Source: Streptomyces bathyalis (GTDB taxonomy: Bacteria > Actinomycetota > Actinomycetes > Streptomycetales > Streptomycetaceae). Taken from it: DNA of 64,000 bases. The DNA is taken from NCBI RefSeq assembly GCF_015910445.1, contig NZ_CP048882.1, positions 1,984,001-2,048,000 of the forward strand. Direction: 5' to 3'. A program made the translations under genes and the position numbers. Below the pieces are notes generated by a model. The model was given only the letters and a program-made list of their open reading frames with translations, made no database searches and was not told where the DNA came from. Of this stretch, positions 1-10,403 are shown piece by piece. The first letter of the stretch is position 1; each line of letters starts with the position of its first letter.

Positions 1-706
1 TGGTCTTCCACTCCGTGCCGTCCCAGTGCATGGCCGCGGGCTGGCTCATCGGCCCGCCGCCGTCCTCGGAGGTGTCGCGGAATCCGACGGCCCACACGTC
101 GTCCGGTCCGGTGCCGCCCACCGCGGCGGCGTTGGCGGGGAGTTGGGACTCGGTCCACTTCTCACCGTTCCAGTGGTGTGCGGCCCTCTCGCCGCCGAGC
201 ACCCACACGTCGTCGGCGGCGAGGACCGCCGCCGACCGCTTGCCCCACGAATTTCCGGAGGGCGGGGCGTCCACCGACTGCCACTGCTCGCCGTCCCAGC
301 GGAACGCGAGCGGCTTGCCGTCACCGCCGCTCTCCTGGCCGAACAGCCAGACGTTCCCGGGGGCGGACCCCTCGACCTGTGTGAGCGAGGCCTTTTCCGC
401 ACCCGAGGGGAGTCCGGCCTGCTTCCACTTGTCCCCCGCGCGGTGCAGCAGGACCTGTTCCGGGTCCCCGCCGCCGTCGTCCTTCTGCGAGGTTCCGATG
501 GCCCAGCCCTCGTCGGCCGACACCGCGGCGACGTCCGTCAGTTCGGCGCTCAGGGACTTGCTGTAGTACGAGACGTCCATGGACGCGGCTGACGCCGACG
601 CCCGCTGCTGCGGGGCGACTTCACCACCCATCGCGGTCTGGTACCCGACTCCCACCAGGGCGGCCACGGCGAGCGCGGCCGCACCCTTGAGATGCAACGG
701 CTTCAT
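1..706 (-). CDS. Secreted beta-propeller-like protein, 3' end cut off
   Basis: The gene reads leftwards off the window edge, so only the first 235 residues are visible. A hydrophobic N-terminal stretch (about residues 6-22) after MKPLHLK looks like a signal sequence or membrane anchor. The rest carries spaced blade-like motifs of the form W-[AVL]-[IVLF]-G (GWAIG, VWLFG, VWVLG, VWAVG) and several HWNG/RWDG-type turns, as in Kelch- or galactose-oxidase-like propellers of Streptomyces. The ATG at 706-704 has a GGGG stretch just upstream. No catalytic residues are recognisable and the function is unknown; an extracellular binding or scaffold role is inference. It lies 171 bp beyond the decarboxylase-like gene on the same strand. 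Confidence 0.75.
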   Translation of the reverse strand, partial: MKPLHLKGAAALAVAALVGVGYQTAMGGEVAPQQRASASAASMDVSYYSKSLSAELTDVAAVSADEGWAIGTSQKDDGGGDPEQVLLHRAGDKWKQAGLPSGAEKASLTQVEGSAPGNVWLFGQESGGDGKPLAFRWDGEQWQSVDAPPSGNSWGKRSAAVLAADDVWVLGGERAAHHWNGEKWTESQLPANAAAVGGTGPDDVWAVGFRDTSEDGGGPMSQPAAMHWDGTEWKT

Positions 707-877
707 GCTTCCCCTCTGGAATTGCGGTCTTCGCGCGCGGCCCCGTTTCCCCGAGTGGTCCCGTACTTCACGTCGCGCACGCGCCCCCGTGCGGTCTACT
801 GACCGGACGACACCTCAGGCGGTGGCGGTTGCAGGGGCGTCGGACCGCATGACGATTGCCATGCAGGGCTACGGGGG

Positions 878-2465
<1,588 letters not shown>

Positions 2466-2476
<11 letters not shown>

Positions 2477-3887
2477 GGTCGGTCTCGTCCTCCTGGGTCT
2501 CGGGGGTGGTCACGTCCGGTGCGGCCGTCAGCGGCTCGTCGGCATCCTCCCGGTACCTGTTCAGCAGCCACAGGCTCGCGAGCGCCAGCACGGCCGGCAG
2601 CAGGCTCATACCGAGGACGATTCCGGTCAGCGCCGAACCGGGCTGCTCCACGGCGTGTGCCGCGTCGGAGGACCGGAAGCCGCTGACGGCCAGGACGGCG
2701 GCGAAGGCACCCGCGCCGAGAGCGAACGCAAGCGTCTCCACCGCGGTCCACAGCCCGGTGAAGGTCGCGGCCCGCTGGCGTCCCGTGCGGACGGCGTCGG
2801 CGGCCAGGTTGTCGGCGAGCATGCGCAGCGGCAGCAACTGCATCCCGCCGTAGGCGACTCCGACCGCGGCGATGGTCGCGTACGCCGGCCACGCGCCGCC
2901 CCACGGCGTGAGGACGAGCACGACCGTCGCGCCGAGGAAGACCCAAGAGGCGCAGAACTGTGCGTACTTGACGCCCCGCGCACGCGCGAGCCGGTTCCAC
3001 AGCGGCATGACGAGGGCCAGCGGGCCGATCATGCAGACGAACAGCGGTGTGACGGCGCCTGCCGAACCGAGAACGTAGGTGGCGAAGTACTGAACTCCCG
3101 CCAGCATCACGCCGATTGCCAGGGCCTGCGCCGTCCACATCCCGGCCAGATACAGGAACGGCTTGTTGCTGCGGGCGGCGGTGAGCTGTGCGCGCAGGGA
3201 AGGTTCGGCCTTGGTGTACGTGACCGCCGGCGCCCTCCGCGTCCCGGCCCACGCCGCGAACATCCCGAAGGCCAGCACGGCCGCCACGGCCACGCCCATC
3301 AGCCGGTAGCTCGCCGGGGTGTCACCGCCCGCATGAGCTATGGCCGGCGCCGCCGCACCGGACAGCAGGATCGCCACACCGAGGAAACCCACCCGCCAGG
3401 CGAGCAGTCTGCCCCGCTCGGCGCTCTCGTCCGTCATCTCCGCGGGCATCGCCACGTACGGCACCTGGAAGACGGCGTAGGACGTCGCGGCCAGGAGGAA
3501 GAGCAACGCCACGTAGACGGCCGCGGCCGTGCCGCGCAGCGGGGGCGCCGCGAAGAGCAGCGCGAACAGCGGCGGCAGCGTGCACGCCCCCGCCAGCAGG
3601 AACGGGCGGCGCGGCCCGCCGCGCAGCCGGCTGCGGTCGCACAGGACGCCGACGACCGGATTGACCAGGACGTCCCAGACCTTGGGGAGGAAGAGCGCGA
3701 GGCCGGCCACCGCCGCGGGGACGGCCATGACGTTGGTGAGGTAGTAGAGCAGCAGCAGCCCGGGCACCGTGGGGAACGTCCCGGTGCACAGCGACCCGAG
3801 CCCGTAGCCGAGTCGCACGGAGGGGGGCAGCGGCGCGCCGACTCCGCGTGCCGGTGCGTGCGCGTGATTCCGGGGTTCACCGCCCAC
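2466..3887 (-). CDS. GPH/MelB-type MFS symporter
   Basis: A polytopic membrane protein (473 residues from the chosen start) of the glycoside-pentoside-hexuronide:cation symporter family within the MFS. The first cytoplasmic loop carries KVWDVLVNPVVGVLCDR, matching the family hallmark K-x-W-D-x(4)-P-x(2)-G-x(3)-D-R; about 12 hydrophobic segments follow. I chose the GTG at 3887 because AAGGAGA sits 5-6 bases upstream; the frame stays open to a GTG at 3950 that has no ribosome site. It overlaps the S1P-lyase-like gene by 11 bp, so importer and lyase were probably selected together: uptake of the lyase substrate or a precursor is a reasonable inference. The cation and solute cannot be told from sequence. 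Confidence 0.85.
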
Positions 3888-4050
3888 TGCGCTCTCCTTC
3901 GCCGCACCCGTGACGCGAGTGTGCCGCTCATCGACCGGTGTGCGGGGCACACCGGTCGGGTGCCTCAGTCAACGGCACAACGGTCCGGGCGTCCAGACGG
4001 TGATCGGGAAATCACCTCCCGGGAAGGGCCGGAGAGGGGCGGGCGGTGGT

Positions 4051-5229
4051 TCAGCTGAGGCCCGCGCCGCGGGCGCGCTCGACGGCCGGACCGATCGCGG
4101 TGGCCAGCGCCTCCACGTCCGCCTCGGTGGAGGTGTGCCCCAGCGAGAAGCGCAGCGTGCCCCGCGCGAGATCCGGATCGGCGCCCGCGGCGAGCAGCAC
4201 ATGGCTCGGCTGGGCGATCCCCGCCGTGCACGCGGAACCCGTCGAGCACTCGATGCCCTGCGCGTCCAGCAGGAGCAGCAGCGAATCGCCCTCGCAGCCG
4301 GGGAAGGAGAAGTGCGCGTTGCCGGGGAGGCGGCCCGCCGGTTCCGGGTCGCCGTTGAGCACCGCATCGGGAACCTCCGTGCGTACGCGCTCGATCAGCT
4401 TGTCCCGCAGGGCACCGATGTCCCGCTCGAAGTCCGTGCGCCGCTCGGCGGCCAGCTCGGTGGCCGTGGCGAAGGCGGCGACCGCGGGCACGTCCAGCGT
4501 CCCCGAGCGCACGTCGCGCTCCTGGCCGCCGCCGTGCAGCAGCGGCACGGGCGTCTGCTCGCGGCGCAGCAGCAGCGCGCCGACACCGTACGGGCCGCCG
4601 ATCTTGTGGCCGGTCAGCGTCAGCGCGGCGAGCCCGGACGCGGCGAAGTCCACCTCGATCTGGCCCACCGCCTGCACGGCGTCGGCGTGCAGCGGGACGC
4701 CGAACTCCTCGGCGGCACCGGCGAGTTCCACGACCGGCATGACCGTGCCGATCTCGTTGTTCGCCCACATCACGGTGGCCAGAGCGACGCTGCCGGGGTC
4801 GCGCGCGATCGCGTCGCGCAGCGACCGCGGATGCACCCGGCCGTACTCGTCGACCGGCAGCCACTCCAGGTCAGCGCCCTCGTGATCGGCGAGCCAGTGG
4901 ACCGTGTCCAGGACCGCGTGATGCTCGACGGGACTGGCCAGGATGCGCGTACGGGCCGGGTCGGCGTCCCTGCGCGACCAGTACAGGCCCTTGACCGCGA
5001 GGTTGTCGGCCTCCGTCCCGCCCGCCGTGAAGACGACCTCGCTGGGCCGCGCGCCGAGTGACGCCGCCAGCGCCTCTCTGGCCTCCTCGACGGTGCGCCG
5101 AGCGCGGCGGCCGGACCCGTGCAGTGACGAGGCGTTGCCGGTGACGGCGAGTTGGGCGGTCATCGCCTCGACCGCCTCGGGGAACATGGGCGTCGTGGCG
5201 GCGTGATCGAGGTAGGCGGAGCGAGCCAT
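4051..5229 (-). CDS. Cysteine desulfurase (IscS/NifS family)
   Basis: A 392-residue fold-type-I PLP enzyme that takes sulfur from L-cysteine as an enzyme persulfide for Fe-S or thio-tRNA synthesis. Diagnostic pieces are YLDHAATTP at the N-terminus, GGTEADNLA, the EHHAVLD histidines, [11 protein letters not shown] with the PLP Lys at 209, and STGSACTAG with the persulfide Cys at 334. Length and motifs fit group I enzymes. The ATG at 5229 has GAGGA four bases upstream, and a TAGAAT -10-like hexamer (plus-strand 5239-5244) only 9 nt from the start, so the leader is very short. The next gene on this strand is a transporter; a thiouridylase (mnmA), often found near this gene in streptomycetes, is not seen here. 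Confidence 0.93.
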   Translation of the reverse strand: MARSAYLDHAATTPMFPEAVEAMTAQLAVTGNASSLHGSGRRARRTVEEAREALAASLGARPSEVVFTAGGTEADNLAVKGLYWSRRDADPARTRILASPVEHHAVLDTVHWLADHEGADLEWLPVDEYGRVHPRSLRDAIARDPGSVALATVMWANNEIGTVMPVVELAGAAEEFGVPLHADAVQAVGQIEVDFAASGLAALTLTGHKIGGPYGVGALLLRREQTPVPLLHGGGQERDVRSGTLDVPAVAAFATATELAAERRTDFERDIGALRDKLIERVRTEVPDAVLNGDPEPAGRLPGNAHFSFPGCEGDSLLLLLDAQGIECSTGSACTAGIAQPSHVLLAAGADPDLARGTLRFSLGHTSTEADVEALATAIGPAVERARGAGLS

Positions 5230-5448
5230 GATTCCTCGATTCTACGTACGTGGGTGGGCACCTGCGTGCGGCGGGAAGGCGGGTGGCCGCCGCGGGCGGC
5301 ATCGGCCCGCACCCGCCTGACTGTTACTGTTCCAGCACCGCTACCGGGGGCGACGAGCCGGGACACAGTCCGTCACAACACCCCTGTGTGCGGCGGTATT
5401 CCACGTGGGCGCTGGGTCACAGGAGAACAGGGGCAGGGGGGTGGCGCG

Positions 5449-6870
5449 ATGCCACAGGTGCGGGTGCTGGGCAAGGGCGCGCGGATCACCGGGGGGATCT
5501 TCTGTCTCCTCTTCGCGCTGCACACATGGATCTGGGTGCTGAGGGACTTCCTCGAACTCGACTTCGCCGACACCTGGAAGGTGTGGACGGGGGCGCTCGG
5601 GCCGACTGCGGCCGGGCTGACGGACATCCCCGCCACCACCGCCGACGACGTCGGTCTCGGCCTCCTCCAGATCGCCGCGTCCTTCGCCGCCCTCACCGGA
5701 GCCTGGTCGGCCGGCGGTCTCCTCGCCGTCACCACGGTGCTGACCCTCGCCTGGCGGCTGCCCGTGATCTGGCATGCGGGCCTGCACTCGGAGACGTCGG
5801 CGTACTACGCGCTCCAGGGCTTCTACGACGACCCCTCGCTGGACGCGGCATGGTCGAGCTGCATCGGGGTCGTGCTGTTCTGCCTGCCGCTCGCGATCGT
5901 GCTGATGGCAGGCATCCGGCAGTGGACGGGGCAGCCGGCTCGGACGGCACAGCCGTACGGAACTCCCGCGCAGGCATACGGGCAGCCGTACGGCCAGCCG
6001 TTCGGGCAAGGGATGCCGCCGCAGCCTCCGCAACCCCTGCAGCCTCCGGAGCCGCTGCTGCCGAGCGAGTGCCCGCAGCGCCCGACCGGAGTGCACGCGC
6101 TCGTGGCGGCGGTCTTCTTCGCCGTGCTGCTGATCTTCAGCGTCGGCTGGAGCATCCACGCGTTCGCCACGGCGGGCGCCGACTACTGGTTCCGCCTCTT
6201 CACCGGCCGGGGCACCGTCTTCACGCTGCTCGACGTGTCCCCGGGCTGGGACTGGCTCACGCTGATCTTCGTGGGCGGCGCCGCCTGCGTGGTGGCCATG
6301 CTCCGCGCTGTCTCCGCCCGCGGCTTCTCCCTGGGCCTCGCGATCGTGCTGCTGCCGCAGGCCGTCACGGTCCTGTGGGGATACATCCAGAACGGCTTCT
6401 TCGAGCTGGGCCACGCGGCGCCGGTCGTGGTCCTCCTCGGGCGCTTGGAGATTCTGATCACGCTGGCCGGAGCGGTGACGCTGATCGTGCTGGCGCTGCG
6501 CCCCGGCGTCCCGGCACAGCCCGGGCCCGCGCCGGTCGCGGGCGGAGCGCCGCCGTTCGGAGCGTTCCCCGCCCAGGCTCCGGGACAGCCCCCGATGCAG
6601 GCACACGCCCAGCCGTACGTCCCGCAGCAGCCGGGGCCCGTCCCCGCGGGCCCTGGTCCTGCGGGGACGGGCCCCGCGGGCGCCGCGTATGCCTATCCCC
6701 CGGCTCAGCCCGCCGGCCCACCGCCGAGCGGGCCCGCCGCCGCGACGCCACCGGGCCAACCTCCCGGGACGCCGCCGCCTCCGGCAGGGCCGCCGCCCTC
6801 GGCGCCGCCGTCCCAGGGCGGTGGCGACGGCGCCCCCGGCGGCACGTTCGGGCCGCCGCCCGCGTACTGA
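5449..6870 (+). CDS. Multi-TM membrane protein with Pro-rich C-terminus
   Basis: A 473-residue protein with about seven to eight hydrophobic segments in two blocks (roughly residues 10-165 and 215-345) split by a Pro/Gln/Tyr-Gly-rich linker (repeated PYGQP and PPQPPQP). It ends in about 120 residues almost wholly of Pro, Ala, Gly and Gln. The ATG at 5449 follows a purine-rich GGGGCAGGGGGG tract; the frame is open further upstream but codon use there looks non-coding. The layout suggests a membrane anchor with an extended disordered tail for protein contacts. No enzyme or transporter motif is recognisable and I cannot assign a function. It is monocistronic, ending 21 bp from the convergent Clp-N gene. 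Confidence 0.7.
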   Translation: MPQVRVLGKGARITGGIFCLLFALHTWIWVLRDFLELDFADTWKVWTGALGPTAAGLTDIPATTADDVGLGLLQIAASFAALTGAWSAGGLLAVTTVLTLAWRLPVIWHAGLHSETSAYYALQGFYDDPSLDAAWSSCIGVVLFCLPLAIVLMAGIRQWTGQPARTAQPYGTPAQAYGQPYGQPFGQGMPPQPPQPLQPPEPLLPSECPQRPTGVHALVAAVFFAVLLIFSVGWSIHAFATAGADYWFRLFTGRGTVFTLLDVSPGWDWLTLIFVGGAACVVAMLRAVSARGFSLGLAIVLLPQAVTVLWGYIQNGFFELGHAAPVVVLLGRLEILITLAGAVTLIVLALRPGVPAQPGPAPVAGGAPPFGAFPAQAPGQPPMQAHAQPYVPQQPGPVPAGPGPAGTGPAGAAYAYPPAQPAGPPPSGPAAATPPGQPPGTPPPPAGPPPSAPPSQGGGDGAPGGTFGPPPAY

Positions 6871-6891
6871 GTCCGGGGCGGGCCACGCTCG

Positions 6892-7626
6892 TCAGCCTCC
6901 GGCAGCGGCCTCCAGCGCGGCGGTGACCTCGGCCTCGGCGGCCGCCTTGTCGACACCCAGGCCGGTGAGCGTCCCGTCCCCGTCCTCGAGTTCCAGGAGC
7001 GCGAGGAGGATGTGTTCCGTACCGACGAAGTTGTGGCCCAGTCGCAGCGCCTCCCGGAAGGTGAGCTCCAGCGCCTTCTTGGCCCGCGCGTCGAAGGGGA
7101 TGAGCTCCGGCACCTCTTCGGCGCCCTCCGGCAGCGTCCCGGTCACCGCCTCCCGGACGGCTTCGAGGGACACCCCTCGCGCGACGATGGCCTTTGCGCC
7201 GATTCCCTCCGGTTCGCGCAGCAGGCCGAGAATCAGGTGGCCGGGTGTGATCTCTGTGTTGCCCGCACGCCGCGCCTCGCTCTGGGAGCACACCACGACG
7301 CTCCGTGCCCGCGGGGTGAAGCGGCCGAAGCCCTGCGAGGGGTCGAGATCGGCGCTCTCACCCGGCACGGGGGCCTTGGGCACGAAGCGCTTCTGGGCCG
7401 CCTGCCGCGTGACGCCCATGCTCTTGCCGATGTCCGTCCAGGACGCACCCGAGCGGCGGGCCTGGTCCACGAAGTGGCCGATGAGGTGGTCCGCGACGTC
7501 ACCGAGGTGATCGGCGGCGAGCACGGCGTCCGAGAGCTGGTCGAGTGCGTCGGAGTGGACGTTCTTGATGGCCTCGATCAGGTCGTCGAGCCGTACCCGA
7601 CCGGCCATGGGAATGGAATCCGTCAT
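6892..7626 (-). CDS. Clp N-domain regulator with N-terminal helix-turn-helix
   Basis: A 244-residue protein with an N-terminal region containing an HTH-like stretch (SWTDIGKSMGVTRQAAQKRF, about residues 62-81). Two ClpA/ClpC-type N-domain repeats follow (about 95-165 and 170-244; for example TEITPGHLILGLL and NFVGTEHILLALL). There is no AAA+ ATPase domain, so it is not a chaperone; the Clp-N module may sense adaptors or misfolded protein while the HTH binds DNA. The ATG at 7626 has no Shine-Dalgarno sequence, but TAAGGT ends 6 nt upstream and a TTGACG -35 hexamer lies 18 bp further, so the mRNA is probably leaderless. Inverted GTTGAC repeats cover this promoter, which suggests autoregulation. 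Confidence 0.82.
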   Translation of the reverse strand: MTDSIPMAGRVRLDDLIEAIKNVHSDALDQLSDAVLAADHLGDVADHLIGHFVDQARRSGASWTDIGKSMGVTRQAAQKRFVPKAPVPGESADLDPSQGFGRFTPRARSVVVCSQSEARRAGNTEITPGHLILGLLREPEGIGAKAIVARGVSLEAVREAVTGTLPEGAEEVPELIPFDARAKKALELTFREALRLGHNFVGTEHILLALLELEDGDGTLTGLGVDKAAAEAEVTAALEAAAGG

Positions 7627-7632
7627 GTGGCA

Positions 7633-7676
7633 ACCTTAGGTTGACACGTTGGAGAGCGTCAACCCGTAGTTGACAC
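7633..7676 (-). promoter_or_regulatory. Leaderless promoter and GTTGAC operator of the Clp-N gene
   Basis: On the minus strand, TTGACG (7662-7657) and TAAGGT (7638-7633) are 18 bp apart, and TAAGGT ends 6 nt before the ATG. The same bases hold a perfect 7-bp inverted repeat, GGTTGAC at 7639-7645 and GTCAACC at 7658-7664, plus a third GTTGACAC half-site at 7669-7676 nearer the prepilin peptidase gene. A smaller palindrome, CAACCT-T-AGGTTG, covers the -10. A repressor bound here could control both divergent genes. Confidence 0.6.
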
Positions 7677-7725
7677 CTGCTGCGCTCCGGGTGACCGCAC
7701 TGTCCGATTCAGGGGGTGGACGCCG

Positions 7726-8538
7726 ATGCCCGTACTCGTCCCGCTGCTGACGATGTGCGCGGCGGCGTACGGCGCTGCCGCGGGCTCTCTTCTGCCGCGC
7801 GCCGTCTACCGGTTGGCGGTGCCGCCGGAGGCGCCGTGGCGCGGAGCATGCCCGGCGGGGCATGAGCTCACCGGCGCCGCACGCGGGTGGCTCGGCCGCG
7901 CGCGCTGCCGGTCGTGCCCGCCGGCGGCGGTGGCGGCGGTCGCGGAGAGCAGTGGCCCAGGAGTGGCCGCGGCACCGCACGAGGTCTCGCGGTCCTTCGG
8001 CGTCTCCGCCCGGCCGTTCACCGTCGTCTGCGCGTCGGTCTGCGCGGCGCTCGCTCTTTTCGTGGGCCCGCGGCCGGAGTTGGCCGTCTGGCTGCTGGCC
8101 GCTCCCTTCGGACTGCTGCTCGCCGCCGTCGACGTCCGGGCCCAACGGCTCCCGGACATACTGACGTTGCCGCTGGCCGGGGCGACCGCCGCCCTGCTCG
8201 GCCTCGCGGCACTGGCGCCACACGCAGGCGGCGAGTGGACGGGCGCGCTGCTCGGCGGGGCCGTCCTCGCCGCCGCCTACTTCGTGCTGTTCCTGCTCAA
8301 TCCCCGCGGGATGGGCTTCGGCGACGTGAAGCTCGCCGCCGCTCTCGGCCTCGCCCTGGGCTGGTACGGCTGGGACGTCCTCTTCGCGGGGACGTTCCTC
8401 GGCTTCCTGCTCGCCGCCGGCTACGGACTGGTGCTGGTAATGGGCAGGCGGGCGAGGTGGAGGACCGCTGTGCCGTTCGGTCCGTTCATGCTGCTGGGCA
8501 CGCTGGCGGGGGTACTGCTCGGGGGTGCCACGGTCTGA
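7726..8538 (+). CDS. A24-family prepilin peptidase, orphan
   Basis: A 270-residue polytopic aspartic peptidase of the type IV prepilin peptidase / Tad pre-pilin family, which cuts class III signal peptides at the inner face of the membrane. The two catalytic Asp residues are visible: D136 in AVDVRAQRLPD and D200 in GMGFGDVKLA (the family's GxGD motif). One Cys and a CxxC (about residues 44-65) in the first cytoplasmic loop recall the zinc-binding loop of PilD-type enzymes. GGGGGTGG precedes the ATG. No pilin, Tad ATPase or secretion gene is nearby, so its substrates must be encoded elsewhere. It diverges from the Clp-N regulator across a shared operator region. Confidence 0.88.
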   Translation: MPVLVPLLTMCAAAYGAAAGSLLPRAVYRLAVPPEAPWRGACPAGHELTGAARGWLGRARCRSCPPAAVAAVAESSGPGVAAAPHEVSRSFGVSARPFTVVCASVCAALALFVGPRPELAVWLLAAPFGLLLAAVDVRAQRLPDILTLPLAGATAALLGLAALAPHAGGEWTGALLGGAVLAAAYFVLFLLNPRGMGFGDVKLAAALGLALGWYGWDVLFAGTFLGFLLAAGYGLVLVMGRRARWRTAVPFGPFMLLGTLAGVLLGGATV

Positions 8539-8696
8539 CGCGGCGCTCTCCCCGGGCCGGCTCCCCGCAGACCGCCTCCCGCAGGTCCCGCAGACCGGCT
8601 CCGGCCGCCGTTCCGCGGCGACCGGAGCCTCTCATGCCCGGGGAACCCTCATCACGTCCGGGCCGACGGGACCCGGAGCCACCCCGGACGTCCTCC

Positions 8697-9173
8697 TCAA
8701 CTGCCGTTCTCGGCCTGGAACATCCAGTGGTGCTTCTCGAGATCGGCAGTGAGCTGTATGAAGATGTCCTCCGTCACGGGGTCCGGTTCGCCCACCGAAC
8801 GCATCCGCTCGCGGGCGCCGCCTATGGTCGCCTCCAGGGCCTTCACCATCGTCCGTACCGCGTCGGTGTCCTTCTGCCAGCCCTCCGCCACCCGCTCTAT
8901 CGCGCTCGTCGCCGCGACGGTCGAGGAACGGCCGTCCGGGGGCAGACCGAGCGCGGACGCCCGTTCGGCAACGGTGTCCGAGTACGAACGCGCGGTGGCG
9001 ACCACGTCGTCGAGCTGGAGATGGATGGACCGGAAACGGGGGCCGATCACATTCCAGTGGATCTGCTTCGCGACCAGGGAGAGATCGACCAGGTCCACGA
9101 GCTCACCCTGAAGGGCTTCGCCGACGGTCTTCAGGTCGGCGTCCGGGAGCGTGCTCTTCACTGCGTAGGTCAC
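8697..9173 (-). CDS. dps: Dps-family DNA-protecting mini-ferritin
   Basis: A 158-residue four-helix-bundle protein. The family's inter-subunit ferroxidase ligands are present: His in KQIHWNVIG, His in RSIHLQLDD, and Asp/Glu in YSDTVAERA. It would form 12-mers that oxidise Fe(II) with hydrogen peroxide and may shield DNA; a short acid-basic tail could contact DNA. I use the GTG at 9173, just behind a GAGAAGG purine tract; the frame continues upstream to 9275 but with poor codon use and no family similarity. It is a single gene, convergent with the prepilin peptidase gene; nothing clear is seen in the 157 bp between them. Confidence 0.88.
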   Translation of the reverse strand: MTYAVKSTLPDADLKTVGEALQGELVDLVDLSLVAKQIHWNVIGPRFRSIHLQLDDVVATARSYSDTVAERASALGLPPDGRSSTVAATSAIERVAEGWQKDTDAVRTMVKALEATIGGARERMRSVGEPDPVTEDIFIQLTADLEKHHWMFQAENGS

Positions 9174-9365
9174 AACCTTCTCGCTTTCTCTCGGCCGGCC
9201 CTGTATTTCTCGGATGCCGGGTATCCGATCGAGCGGCCGCGATTCATCACGCAGCGGATCCACGCCGACCGGCAATAACCATGCGGGTCCAAGCAGTTAC
9301 CGTCCGCCATCACGGCAGTCCGCAAATGCCGTGCATGTCCGTCCCGCCTTGCGGAGACTGTGCGG

Positions 9366-10248
9366 ATGACGGAACGCGACGCCGGTGAGGCCGGCGGCTG
9401 GGCCTCGGCCCTGGACCGCACATACGAGAGCTCGTCCGGCGCCGTGCGGTGGGGCCGGCTCGGCCCCGCGGACGGGCCCCCTGTCGTGCTGCTGCACGGA
9501 ACGCCGTGGTCGTCGTACACGTGGCGCGCCGTCGCCCGCGCGCTGGCGCAGACGTTCCGCGTCCATGTGTGGGACATGCCGGGCTACGGCACCTCCGCGA
9601 AGTACGAGGGCCAGGACGTGTCGCTCGCCGCGCAGGGCCTGATCTTCGCCGAACTGCTCGGCCACTGGGGCCTGTCGACCGCGGGGGCACAGCGGCCCGC
9701 GGTGCTGGCCCATGACTTCGGCGGCTGTGTCGCTCTGCGGGCACATCTGCTGCACGGCGCCGAGTACGGCCGTCTCGCGCTCGTCGACCCGGTCGCCCTG
9801 GCCCCCTGGGGATCCCCGGCCTACCGGCTGCTGGGCGAACAGGCAGAGGTGTTCGGCCAGTTGCCGCCCGCGCTGCACGAGGCGCTGGTGCGCGAGTACA
9901 TCCGCTCGGCGAGCGCGCACGGACTGGCCCCCCGTGTGCTGGACGGGCTGGTGGCTCCGTGGCTGGGCGAGGCGGGCCAGAGCGCCTTCTACCGGCAGAT
10001 CCGCCAGAACGACCAGCGCTTCACGGACGAGATCGAGGGACGCTACGGCGAGATCCGGCCGCCCGTGCTCGTCTGCTGGGGCACGGCCGACACCTGGATC
10101 CCCGTCGACCGCGCGCACCGGCTGGCGGGTCTGATCCCCGGGGCACGGCTCCAGTTTCGTCGAGGGCGCCGGACATCTGGTGCAGGAGGACGCTCCGGCC
10201 CAACTGACAGCCGCACTGGTGGAGTTCCTGCACGTCACGGAGGCGTAG
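9366..10248 (+). pseudogene. Alpha/beta hydrolase, frameshifted near the C-terminus
   Basis: An alpha/beta hydrolase of the haloalkane-dehalogenase/epoxide-hydrolase type: oxyanion loop HGTPWSSY, nucleophile Asp117 in LAHDFGGCV, and an acid region in WGTADTWIPVD. After ARLQF the reading frame becomes an Arg/Gly/Ser-rich tail that runs to 10265. Removing one T from the TTT at 10155-10157 restores FVEGAGHLVQEDAP, the normal catalytic-His segment, and a family-like end at the TAG at 10246-10248. As printed, the product lacks its catalytic His and the last helix. This is either a real one-base insertion or a base-calling error. The ATG at 9366 has GGAG nine bases upstream. Confidence 0.85.
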
Positions 10249-10403
10249 CGACGCGGCGGCAGTAGCGGATCCCCGTCGCGGCGCGGGCGGGATCGCCGGT
10301 CGTTGAAGGCAAAAGGTACCCGCAACTCTCCTCGCTCTTCGCGAAATCGCTGCATCGTACAGAAAAACTCCGGACGCCGAGCTCCGCTTCTAGCGTGCGG
10401 CAG

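Noticed and set aside
2655..4058. Plus-strand frame opposite the symporter gene, over 450 codons
   Set aside because: Arg/Gly/Gln-rich with no motif, fully antisense to a clear 12-helix transporter.
5152..5448. Upstream extension of the Pro-rich membrane protein by 99 codons
   Set aside because: The extension has irregular codon use, overlaps the start region of the divergent cysteine desulfurase, and the ATG at 5449 has a purine tract and begins a sensible membrane protein.
7670..7703. Rightward promoter for the prepilin peptidase from the TTGACA at 7670
   Set aside because: No acceptable -10 lies 16-19 bp downstream; the hexamer is better explained as a third GTTGAC half-site.
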